Notes: generated by a model from the letters alone, not told the origin. Shown: positions 1 through 5,901, numbered from the stretch's first letter. The stretch is DNA of 5,901 bases from Ruminococcaceae bacterium UBA1213 (GCA_002309275.1 DBXL01000149.1:1-5901), one strand, 5' to 3'. Program-made: numbers and translations.

Positions 1-24
1 CAAAAAGTCCCATTCAAAAAACAT

Positions 25-31
25 CTCCTCT
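25..31 (-). promoter_or_regulatory. Probable ribosome binding site of the next operon gene, which runs off the left edge
   Basis: On the minus strand, just after the ricT stop codon, the sequence reads AGAGGAG. This is a good Shine-Dalgarno match and suggests another gene follows ricT with a gap of roughly 10-20 bases. Three starts are possible: an ATG at 24-22 that touches the site (spacing too short), a TTG at 17-15 (7-base spacer) and an ATG at 13-11 (11-base spacer). At most eight codons remain before the window edge, so neither the start nor the product can be decided. No terminator lies between the ricT stop and the edge, which fits an operon that continues. Confidence 0.4.
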
Positions 32-34
32 GCA

Positions 35-904
35 TTAGTTATTTTCAAGCTTTTTCAGCTTCTCAAATTCCGCTTTATCAACTTTTATCTGTGCATCTTT
101 TATCAAAGTTACATCTGACACTTTATAAGTATGTGCCGCCGCATTCATTGATTTATGCAAAGTCACTGTGAGCATTCCTGTTATCAGATTGACATCTACT
201 ACATTTCCCTTTCCGTCAGGCGTATTGACTATCGCACCTATTTTCGGCGTTGTTTTCAGCAAATCACTATATACGTCCTGCTCATACTTTAAACAGCACA
301 TCAGTCTGCCACACGTTCCCGATATTTTCGTAGGATTCAGTATCATTCCCTGTTCCTTTGCCATTTTTATCGAAACAGGCTGGAATTCTCCCAAAAATGT
401 ATTACAGCAGAACGGTCTGCCACATATGCCTATACCGCCTGTCTTTTTCGCCTCATCTCTTACGCCTATCTGCCTTAACTCTATTCTTGTCCTGAATACA
501 TATGCAAGGTCTTTTACCAATTCCCTGAAATCCACTCTGCCATCTGCCGTAAAATAAAACATTATCTTATTTCCATCAAAGGTGTACTCTACATTGACAA
601 GCTTCATTTCAAGTTCATGCTGCTTTATTTTCTGATTGCATATCTCAAATGCTTTCTTCTCTTTTTCCTCGTTTTCTTCAACCCTCTTCATATCATCATC
701 ATTGGCTACTCTGATGATACTTTTCAACGGCTCCGGCAAGTCTTCATCTGCAATCGTTCTGTTTGACATCACAACGTTACCGCATTCTACTCCCCTTACC
801 GTTTCCACTATGACGTGCTGTCCCTTTTGCACGTTCTCTCCGTTTGGATCAAAATAATATACCTTTCCTGCTTCTCTGAATCTTACTCCTATTATACAAG
901 CCAT
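35..904 (-). CDS. ricT: RicT/YaaT, PSP1-domain iron-sulfur protein of the Y-complex
   Basis: The protein has 289 residues, a normal length for the family. It carries the PSP1 C-terminal domain in its first half (about 60-145) and two matching cysteine motifs, CGRPFCC at 161-167 and CGRLMCC at 198-204. In Bacillus subtilis, RicT joins RicA (YmcA) and RicF (YlbF) in a cytoplasmic complex that carries 4Fe-4S clusters, works with RNase Y in mRNA maturation, and is needed for sporulation, competence and biofilm formation. All six cysteines are present, so cluster binding is likely here too. The stretch 72-100 is rich in Glu and Lys and probably helical. The ATG start is supported by TGGAGG at 917-912 with a 7-base spacer. 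The gene begins 18 bases after the holB stop, so the two are almost certainly co-transcribed; holB-yaaT adjacency is also known in Bacillus. RicA and RicF are not encoded in this window. Assignment is firm; the cellular role in this organism is inferred. Confidence 0.95.
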   Translation of the reverse strand: MACIIGVRFREAGKVYYFDPNGENVQKGQHVIVETVRGVECGNVVMSNRTIADEDLPEPLKSIIRVANDDDMKRVEENEEKEKKAFEICNQKIKQHELEMKLVNVEYTFDGNKIMFYFTADGRVDFRELVKDLAYVFRTRIELRQIGVRDEAKKTGGIGICGRPFCCNTFLGEFQPVSIKMAKEQGMILNPTKISGTCGRLMCCLKYEQDVYSDLLKTTPKIGAIVNTPDGKGNVVDVNLITGMLTVTLHKSMNAAAHTYKVSDVTLIKDAQIKVDKAEFEKLKKLENN

Positions 905-922
905 TTTCTTTCCTCCATTATT

Positions 923-1879
923 CTATGTCCTCAACACCGAACTAAGCCATGTGCAGAACAAATTTAAATTTACATTTGTATTCAATACCTTCCGGGCATA
1001 TCTGACATTCTCCGCTATCTCTGCAATCCGCTTTTTAGAATACCTTTCCGCTGTCTGCAAAGCCGTTTCCGAAGATACTTTCACTCCCACAGACGCTTTT
1101 ACACAGTCTGCCGCAATTTCTCCCATACAGTCAAGCACGCTTGCCGCAAAATTCCTGCTTTCCGTCAGCCTGCCCGTCAGCGACAACAGCGGATATTCCA
1201 CTGACTGCGTTATTGCATTGAATATCTCTTCTGCCAGCTTCCTCGCTTCCTCTCCACCGCTCTCTATCATCTGCAGTGTCATTCCTATGTTACCGTCACA
1301 TATCTCTGCAATATGCTCTATTTCTGAAATATCCTTATTCGGAAAACGCTTTTGTGCAATTCTGACTGTTTCCTCTATGCCTGCCGGAAATACAGAAAAT
1401 ATCCTTGAACGTGACCTCACCGTCTGAAGCATTGATGACGCTGACTTCACTGTCATAATAAACTGCACATTCTTCGGCGGTTCTTCCAACACCTTCAAAA
1501 AGGCATTCTGAGCAGGAGCAAGCATTTTCTCACAATTCGATAATATATACACTTTCATCGGTGCTTCATTCGGCTTGATATATGCTCCTGACCTTATGTT
1601 CCTCACAGAATCAACCGACAGGGCTTTTTCATTCCCGTCTGCATAAATTATATCAGGGTGTATATGCTTTTGAGCTTTCATGCACCCGTTACATACACCA
1701 CACGGCTTTTCACTTTCAGACGTGCATACACAATATCCTGCAATCACATCTGCAAGAGTCCTTTTTCCCGTGCCTTCCGCTCCCTCTATGATTATCGCAT
1801 GAGGCAGTGTCCCTCTTTTCATTATCTCTGACAACTCATATTTCAGCTCGGCATTTGCCGCAAATTCTGACAACAACAT
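923..1879 (-). CDS. holB: DNA polymerase III subunit delta-prime (clamp loader)
   Basis: Delta-prime is the stator of the clamp loader, the complex that opens the sliding clamp and places it on primed DNA. From the ATG at 1879 the protein has 318 residues, normal for the family. Visible in order: N-terminal start of the AAA+ core, a P-loop-like GAEGTGKRT at 33-41 (Arg instead of Ser/Thr after the Lys, common in delta-prime and consistent with a non-hydrolysing subunit), a zinc-module cysteine set at 52, 60, 63 and 66, LEEPP at 131-135, and RSRSR at 155-159 in the place of the SRC motif. The C-terminal third is helical, as in the collar domain. The frame stays open to a TTG at 1897, but the ATG at 1879 is preferred: the family begins at about this point, GGAAAGAG lies 8 bases upstream, and the predicted promoter would leave the TTG only about 10 bases of leader. 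First gene of the holB-ricT operon. Confidence 0.95.
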   Translation of the reverse strand: MLLSEFAANAELKYELSEIMKRGTLPHAIIIEGAEGTGKRTLADVIAGYCVCTSESEKPCGVCNGCMKAQKHIHPDIIYADGNEKALSVDSVRNIRSGAYIKPNEAPMKVYILSNCEKMLAPAQNAFLKVLEEPPKNVQFIMTVKSASSMLQTVRSRSRIFSVFPAGIEETVRIAQKRFPNKDISEIEHIAEICDGNIGMTLQMIESGGEEARKLAEEIFNAITQSVEYPLLSLTGRLTESRNFAASVLDCMGEIAADCVKASVGVKVSSETALQTAERYSKKRIAEIAENVRYARKVLNTNVNLNLFCTWLSSVLRT

Positions 1880-1914
1880 CTCTCTATCTCTTTCCAATCT
1901 TTATTTACACTCAT

Positions 1915-1943
1915 ATTATAAACTATTCTTATTGATTTTACAA
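1915..1943 (-). promoter_or_regulatory. Sigma-A-type promoter for holB-ricT
   Basis: On the minus strand, -35 TTGTAA (1943-1938) and a perfect -10 TATAAT (1920-1915) are separated by 17 bases. Transcription would start near 1908, giving a leader of about 29 bases to the ATG at 1879. Its -35 box directly abuts the -35 box of the divergent promoter for the gene starting at 1994. Confidence 0.7.
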
Positions 1944-1960
1944 GAATTTTTCTGTATAAT
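1932..1960 (+). promoter_or_regulatory. Sigma-A-type promoter for the P-loop NTPase-CYTH gene
   Basis: -35 TTGATT (1932-1937) and -10 TATAAT (1955-1960) are separated by exactly 17 bases. Transcription would start near 1967, leaving a leader of about 27 bases that contains the ribosome binding site AAGGAGA at 1979-1985. No riboswitch-sized leader or hairpin is present. Confidence 0.75.
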
Positions 1961-1993
1961 AGTATCAAAGTTTTTTTCAAGGAGATAAATTTT

Positions 1994-3088
1994 ATGGAAA
2001 TTATTAAAATGGTCATTACAGGCGGTCCCTGTGCAGGCAAATCCACTGCCATGAGCCGCATACAGAATACCCTTGCCAATATGGGCTATAAAGCCCTTTT
2101 TATAGGAGAAACTGCCTCCGAACTCATTACAGGCGGCGTTGCTCCATGGACCTGCGGTACGAATGCTCAATATCAAAGCTTTCAAATGAAACTCCAAATC
2201 GAAAAGGAAAAAATATTTGAACAGGCGGCTCTCACCATGGACGGCGACAAAATTCTTATCATATGCGACAGGGGCGTTATGGACAATAAAGCCTATATGC
2301 AGAAAGATGAATTTGAACACGTTCTGAAAGAAATCAATGCCAATGAAGTAGAACTCCGTGACGGCTATGATGCTGTTTTTCACCTTGTCACAGCCGCCAA
2401 AGGTGCCGAACAGTTCTATACCACCATCAACAATACCGCCCGCACCGAAACTCCACAGCAGGCTATATTAATTGATGATAAAATCATCTCTGCATGGACA
2501 GGTCACCCCCATTTCAGAGTAATCGACAATTCCTATGACTTTGAAGCTAAAATAAGAAAGCTTATTACGGAAATTCTCGGCTTTTTAGGTGAACCCGAAC
2601 CACTTGAAATAGAAAGAAAATATCTTATCGAATACCCCGATACACATATGCTTGAAAATATGGACAACTGCGAAAAAGTTGAAATTATACAGACCTACCT
2701 GCACTCACCTGAACAAAATCAGCAAATCCGTTTAAGACAGCGTGGCTTTGACGGGCATTATGTCTATTTCCAGACTATTAAAAAAGACATCACTCCCGTT
2801 AAACGCATCGAAATCGAAAACCGCCTCACGAAAGACGAATATCTGAAACTGCTCATGTCTGCCGATACTTCCAAACGTCAGATAAGAAAAAACCGCTACT
2901 GCCTTACTTACAAAAATCAATACTTTGAAATTGATGTTTTCCCTTTCTGGAATGATAAAGCTCTTATGGAAATTGAACTCAGTGATGAGGACTCTCCTAT
3001 CATCTTCCCTGACTTTATTAAAATTATCCGTGAAGTCACCACCGAAAAGGAATATAAAAACTCATTTCTTGCACAAAACCTTGTCTGA
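1994..3088 (+). CDS. P-loop NTPase (AAA_28/NadR-kinase-like) fused to a CYTH domain
   Basis: The protein has 364 residues in two domains. The N-terminal domain (1-195) is a P-loop nucleotide-binding fold: Walker A GGPCAGKST at 10-18, a Walker B-like strand ILIICDRG at 87-94, and TARTE (148-152) plus GHPHFRVIDNS (170-180), a pattern of the AAA_28/NadR ribosylnicotinamide kinase-like group. The C-terminal domain (about 202-355) is CYTH: the signature EIERK (205-209), basic strand IRLRQR (245-250), KNR (299-301), FEIDVF (311-316), MEIEL (325-329) and a closing EVTTEKEYKN (347-356). CYTH enzymes use these Glu/Asp and Lys/Arg residues to hold metal and a triphosphate inside a tunnel, and all look intact, so activity on a triphosphate compound is likely (inference). 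The same domain order occurs in animal Ttd14. The substrate and role in bacteria are unknown to me. The start is firm: AAGGAGA with an 8-base spacer. Cytoplasmic; no signal peptide or membrane segment. It has its own promoter and its end overlaps the symporter gene. Confidence 0.9.
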   Translation: MEIIKMVITGGPCAGKSTAMSRIQNTLANMGYKALFIGETASELITGGVAPWTCGTNAQYQSFQMKLQIEKEKIFEQAALTMDGDKILIICDRGVMDNKAYMQKDEFEHVLKEINANEVELRDGYDAVFHLVTAAKGAEQFYTTINNTARTETPQQAILIDDKIISAWTGHPHFRVIDNSYDFEAKIRKLITEILGFLGEPEPLEIERKYLIEYPDTHMLENMDNCEKVEIIQTYLHSPEQNQQIRLRQRGFDGHYVYFQTIKKDITPVKRIEIENRLTKDEYLKLLMSADTSKRQIRKNRYCLTYKNQYFEIDVFPFWNDKALMEIELSDEDSPIIFPDFIKIIREVTTEKEYKNSFLAQNLV

Positions 3089-4408
3089 CAGCTCTTTATA
3101 ACTCACTTTATCCGACAAAAAAATAATTGCTATCAAATTCGGTATCGCCATCAATCCATTGAAAGTATCCGAAACTTCCCATACAAGCGATATTCCCATT
3201 ATACACCCGATATATACCACCACTGCATATATCACTCTGTAAATTTTGATATATCTCCCGTTTGTCAGATATTCAAAACTCCTCTCCCCGTAGTACGACC
3301 ATGAAACAAGTGTCGCAAAGGCAAACATTACGATTGACATTGATATAAATATATTGCCAACTATCCCTAACACGCTTTCAAATGAACAGGTACTCAATTC
3401 TATGCCGTCAAGCCCTGTCTTGTCGGCATTTGTCGTTAATATACATAACGCCATTAACGTACACATCACTATCGTATCAACAAATACTTGAAATATCCCC
3501 CACATCCCCTGCCGATACGGCTCATCACTGTCTGATGCTGAATGCACAATAGGCGAACTTCCCAGCCCTGCTTCATTGGAGAATACTCCCCTTGAAATCC
3601 CATACTTTACAGCCCTTGACATTCCATATCCCATAAATCCCCCTGCAACTGACTTTAAATCAAATGCCTGTTCCAATATCTCCCTGAATGCATTTGGTAT
3701 CTCCCTGAAATTTACCCCTATCACTATCAATACAACTACTGTATATATCACCGCCATCAAAGGCACAAGTTTTTCCGTCAATTTGGAAATCCTGTCTATC
3801 CCGCCGAATATAATGCACCCTGTCAGAACTGCCAGTATTATTCCGCTTATTTCAGGAGATATGCCGAAACCGTTCTTCAGTGCCCCTGATACTGAATTTG
3901 CCTGTGTCATGTTTCCCATGCCGAATGCTGCCAATGTGCAGAATACCGCAAATATCACCGCCAGCCATTTGCATTTCATTCCTCTTTCTATATAATACAT
4001 AGGTCCGCCTACATACTTTCCATTCCTTTTTACTCTGTACTTCATTCCAAGCACGTTCTCTGCAAATACCGTTGACATTCCGAAAAATGCCGCCGCCCAC
4101 ATCCAAAATACTGCCCCTGCACCCCCTAATGCTATCGCATTCGCCACCCCTACAATATTCCCTGTCCCTATCGAGCCTGCCAGAGCCGTTGCAACTGCCT
4201 GAAATGCCGATATTTTCTCTCCTTCCGAACTTTTCCTCGACTTTGAAAACGACATTGCCGTATTTTTCCACCATGTCCCGAAATGCACAAATGGAAAAAA
4301 TCTCAGTTTCACTGTGAAAAATATCCCCACTCCCAGCAATATCATCAATGTATATTTTCCCCATACGATATTATTGACAAATGTGTTTATTTCCGTTATT
4401 CTCTGCAT
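3062..4408 (-). CDS. Sodium:alanine/glycine symporter, AGCS family
   Basis: This is an integral membrane carrier of 448 residues that imports alanine or glycine with sodium (or possibly protons). Family signatures are clear: GSIGTGNIVGVAN (78-90) followed by GAGAVFWMW (96-104), GGPMYYIERG (134-143), RGVFSNEAGLGSSP (273-286) and SWSYYGERSFEY (369-380). About ten to eleven hydrophobic spans can be seen, for example near 17-34, 96-118, 147-168, 186-203, 214-232, 301-326, 350-370, 388-410 and 416-432, as expected for the family. Length is normal. The ATG start has only a weak GGTG-containing Shine-Dalgarno sequence at 4419-4414, but the N-terminus matches the family and no better start is seen. 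The gene is divergent from prfB and convergent with the CYTH gene. I found no convincing promoter in the 123-base gap on this strand. Which amino acid is carried cannot be read from the sequence. Confidence 0.95.
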   Translation of the reverse strand: MQRITEINTFVNNIVWGKYTLMILLGVGIFFTVKLRFFPFVHFGTWWKNTAMSFSKSRKSSEGEKISAFQAVATALAGSIGTGNIVGVANAIALGGAGAVFWMWAAAFFGMSTVFAENVLGMKYRVKRNGKYVGGPMYYIERGMKCKWLAVIFAVFCTLAAFGMGNMTQANSVSGALKNGFGISPEISGIILAVLTGCIIFGGIDRISKLTEKLVPLMAVIYTVVVLIVIGVNFREIPNAFREILEQAFDLKSVAGGFMGYGMSRAVKYGISRGVFSNEAGLGSSPIVHSASDSDEPYRQGMWGIFQVFVDTIVMCTLMALCILTTNADKTGLDGIELSTCSFESVLGIVGNIFISMSIVMFAFATLVSWSYYGERSFEYLTNGRYIKIYRVIYAVVVYIGCIMGISLVWEVSDTFNGLMAIPNLIAIIFLSDKVSYKELSDKVLCKK

Positions 4409-4467
4409 ACCATCACCGTTTTGAAAAAGTTTTTGCTAAATACTATGCAAAAAAAATTATTTTTATC

Positions 4468-4496
4468 TTTACAACAGACAACTTTTCATTTATAAT
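4468..4496 (+). promoter_or_regulatory. Sigma-A-type promoter for prfB
   Basis: -35 TTTACA (4468-4473, five of six consensus bases) and a perfect -10 TATAAT (4491-4496) are separated by 17 bases. Transcription would start near 4503, giving a leader of roughly 29 bases with the ribosome binding site AAAGGGG at 4518-4524. It shows that prfB is transcribed on its own here. Confidence 0.78.
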
Positions 4497-4531
4497 ATAT
4501 AAATTGAGAAAATTATTAAAGGGGAATATTT

Positions 4532-5665
4532 ATGGTACAGTTTGAGGAATTGAAATTACAGCTTGAACAGCTTGAACCCGATATAAAAGAGCTTGCCAAT
4601 GCTCTCGGTCTTGACAAGCTTAAAATGGAAATTGAACAGCTTGAACAAAGGGCTGCTCAGCCGGGTTTCTGGGACGATGCGGAAAACTCTCAGAAAATCC
4701 TGCAAAAAACAGGTGCTTTGAAAAATAAAGTTGAAGCTTATGATAATCTTGTTTCCGCTTATGACGATACCCTTGCACTCATTGAACTCGCCAATGAAGA
4801 AGAGGATCTCTCTTTGCTCGAAGAGGCTCAGGCTGAATTTGACAAAGTGAAAACAGACCTTGAGGGACAGCGTTTGCAGACACTTCTCACAGGTGAATAT
4901 GACTCCAAAAATGCTATCCTTACTTTTCATGCAGGTGCAGGCGGTACGGAGGCTCAGGACTGGGCGGAAATGCTTTACAGAATGTACAACCGTTGGGCAG
5001 AACGTCACAACTTTAAAGTGAAAGAAGTCGATTACCTTGACGGTGAAGAAGCCGGTCTGAAAAGTGCCGTACTTCTCATTGAAGGCGAAAATGCCTACGG
5101 CTATTTAAAAAGTGAATCCGGTGTTCACCGCCTTGTCAGAGTGTCACCCTTTGACGCTTCCGGCAGACGACACACTTCTTTTGCCTCTCTTGAAGTCATG
5201 CCCGAAATTGACAACACCATCAATATAGAAATTCGTCCCGAAGACATTAAAATGGACGTTTACCGTGCAAGCGGTGCGGGCGGTCAGAAAGTCAATAAAA
5301 CTTCTTCCGCTGTTCGTCTTACCCATATCCCCACAGGCATCGTTGTTGCTTCTCAGGTGGAAAGAAGCCAGTATCAAAACCGTGATGTTGCTATGACCAT
5401 GCTGAAATCCAAACTCCTCGAAATCAAAGAGAGAGAACATCTTGAAAAAATCGAGGATATTAAGGGCGTTCAAAAAGAAATTGCATGGGGTGCTCAAATA
5501 CGTTCCTATGTATTCATGCCCTACACGATGGTAAAAGACCACCGCACCAGTTTTGAAACAGGCAATATCAATGCTGTTATGGACGGTGATATTGACGGCT
5601 TTATCAATGCCTATCTCAAAGCCGCAAGCCTTAACAAACTCCATGAGGATTTTGACGAAGAATAA
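4532..5665 (+). CDS. prfB: Peptide chain release factor 2, without programmed frameshift
   Basis: RF2 recognises UGA and UAA stop codons in the ribosomal A site and triggers release of the finished protein. The protein has 377 residues. A helical domain 1 (about 1-115) precedes the conserved core; GAGGTEAQDWA is at 135-145, the stop-codon-reading SPF motif at 205-207 (SPF marks RF2 rather than RF1), and the catalytic GGQ at 250-252, whose Gln is normally methylated by PrmC. Residue 246 is Ala, the common bacterial form. RF2 genes in many bacteria carry an in-frame UGA near codon 26 that needs a +1 shift; here the frame is open throughout, so this autoregulation is absent. The start is supported by AAAGGGG with a 7-base spacer. 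The gene has its own promoter and terminator and is not next to secA, its neighbour in Bacillus subtilis. The acidic C-terminal tail (HEDFDEE) is slightly longer than in E. coli. Confidence 0.97.
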   Translation: MVQFEELKLQLEQLEPDIKELANALGLDKLKMEIEQLEQRAAQPGFWDDAENSQKILQKTGALKNKVEAYDNLVSAYDDTLALIELANEEEDLSLLEEAQAEFDKVKTDLEGQRLQTLLTGEYDSKNAILTFHAGAGGTEAQDWAEMLYRMYNRWAERHNFKVKEVDYLDGEEAGLKSAVLLIEGENAYGYLKSESGVHRLVRVSPFDASGRRHTSFASLEVMPEIDNTINIEIRPEDIKMDVYRASGAGGQKVNKTSSAVRLTHIPTGIVVASQVERSQYQNRDVAMTMLKSKLLEIKEREHLEKIEDIKGVQKEIAWGAQIRSYVFMPYTMVKDHRTSFETGNINAVMDGDIDGFINAYLKAASLNKLHEDFDEE

Positions 5666-5674
5666 TTTTTTACT

Positions 5675-5709
5675 TGCACTGATGAGATTTTTTGTCAGTG
5701 CATTTTTTT
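5675..5709 (+). terminator. Intrinsic terminator of prfB
   Basis: Ten bases after the prfB stop, TGCACTGA (5675-5682) pairs perfectly with TCAGTGCA (5695-5702) to form an 8-bp stem with a 12-base loop, followed at once by seven T residues (5703-5709). It acts on plus-strand transcription only, as the minus strand has no T run after the stem. Confidence 0.85.
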
Positions 5710-5733
5710 GTACTAAAAATTGTACTTTATATA

Positions 5734-5742
5734 TGCTATAAT
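5734..5742 (+). promoter_or_regulatory. Extended -10 promoter for the metallophosphoesterase gene
   Basis: TGCTATAAT combines a perfect -10 (5737-5742) with the TGn extension. No good -35 box lies at 16-18 bases; the sequence at the 17-base position is TAAAAA. Extended -10 promoters can work without a -35. The start would be near 5749, shortly before the ribosome binding site GGAGGTG at 5758-5764. Confidence 0.6.
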
Positions 5743-5770
5743 ATTATCAAGCAAAATGGAGGTGCTTTCT

Positions 5771-5901
5771 ATGACATACGTTATGTCAGATATTCACGGC
5801 GAATATGACAAATTTATCGAACTGCTTGAAAAAATCAATTTCAGCGAAAATGACACTCTCTACATTCTTGGTGACATTTTCGACAGAGGTCCTCACCCTA
5901 T
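5771..5901 (+). CDS. Metallophosphoesterase, PPP/ApaH-PrpE-like (N-terminal part, cut by window edge)
   Basis: Only the first 43 codons are present. They contain two hallmark motifs of calcineurin-like phosphoesterases: DIHG at 7-10 (metal ligands Asp7 and His9) and GDIFDRGP at 34-41 (bridging-metal Asp35 and the catalytic-site Asp38-Arg39 pair). The GDxxDRG form and spacing are typical of the PPP branch, which includes bacterial Ser/Thr protein phosphatases, PrpE and diadenosine tetraphosphatase ApaH. The visible part cannot separate these. The start is firm: GGAGGTG with a 6-base spacer. The gene lies behind the prfB terminator with its own extended -10 promoter, so it is an independent unit. 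Cytoplasmic; no signal peptide. Confidence 0.9.
   Translation, partial: MTYVMSDIHGEYDKFIELLEKINFSENDTLYILGDIFDRGPHP

Noticed and set aside
1880..1897. TTG start giving holB six extra codons
   Set aside because: The predicted promoter leaves only about 10 bases of leader before the TTG, the Shine-Dalgarno is poor, and family members start near the ATG at 1879.
1916..2383. Minus-strand frame of 155 codons opposite the start of the NTPase-CYTH gene
   Set aside because: It lies antisense to a clearly recognised domain, shows no recognisable motif, and its end falls across the two promoters; treated as a shadow frame.
3000..3130. A bidirectional terminator between the convergent genes
   Set aside because: Only very small stems such as GTGA-AG-TCAC are seen, with loops too short to form and no T run after them.
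3852..4364. Alternative minus-strand frame of 170 codons inside the symporter gene
   Set aside because: It is the same strand in another frame, strongly Gly/Arg/Glu-biased as expected of a frame-shifted reading, while the main frame has all AGCS motifs.
4409..4531. A promoter for the symporter in the gap before prfB
   Set aside because: The best minus-strand -10 candidates (such as TAGTAT near 4446-4441) have no -35 at 16-18 bases, so no promoter is called; the gene must use a weak or regulated one.
5144..5644. Minus-strand frame of 166 codons opposite prfB
   Set aside because: It is antisense to the conserved GGQ domain, with no start signal and no family features.
1..5901. Mobile element, CRISPR, tRNA, rRNA or riboswitch
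   Set aside because: No transposase or integrase motifs, regular repeats, cloverleaf patterns or long structured leaders were seen; all gaps between genes are short and explained by promoters, ribosome binding sites and one terminator.

Overview
The window looks like chromosomal DNA of a low-to-moderate GC Gram-positive bacterium of the Bacillota, most probably a member of Clostridia. The evidence is the holB-ricT gene pair, strong AGGAGG-type ribosome binding sites, sigma-A-like promoters (TTGNNN-17-TATAAT), and a full-length RF2 of clostridial type. Nothing visible allows a genus call. There is no sign of a mobile element, CRISPR array, rRNA or tRNA, and the DNA is densely coding; no gap between genes exceeds about 125 bases.

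Layout from left to right. Minus strand, 35-1879: holB (DNA polymerase III delta-prime subunit) followed by ricT/yaaT (iron-sulfur PSP1 protein of the Y-complex), an operon that probably continues off the left edge. Plus strand, 1994-3088: a fusion protein with an N-terminal P-loop kinase-like NTPase and a C-terminal CYTH (triphosphate tunnel) domain. It is transcribed divergently from holB; the two predicted promoters have directly abutting -35 boxes. Minus strand, 3062-4408: a sodium:alanine/glycine symporter of the AGCS family, whose 3' end overlaps the end of the fusion gene tail to tail by 27 bases. Plus strand, 4532-5665: prfB (release factor 2) as one uninterrupted frame, with its own promoter and a clear intrinsic terminator. 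Plus strand, from 5771 off the right edge: the N-terminus of a PPP-type metallophosphoesterase.

Most genes are housekeeping: replication (holB), mRNA maturation (ricT), translation termination (prfB) and amino acid uptake (AGCS). They share no single pathway; the window is a run of short, independently promoted units. The least understood gene is the P-loop NTPase-CYTH fusion, which has all the motifs expected of an active enzyme in both halves but no established bacterial function that I know of. Its architecture resembles animal Ttd14-type proteins. I see no convincing multi-gene novel system here.
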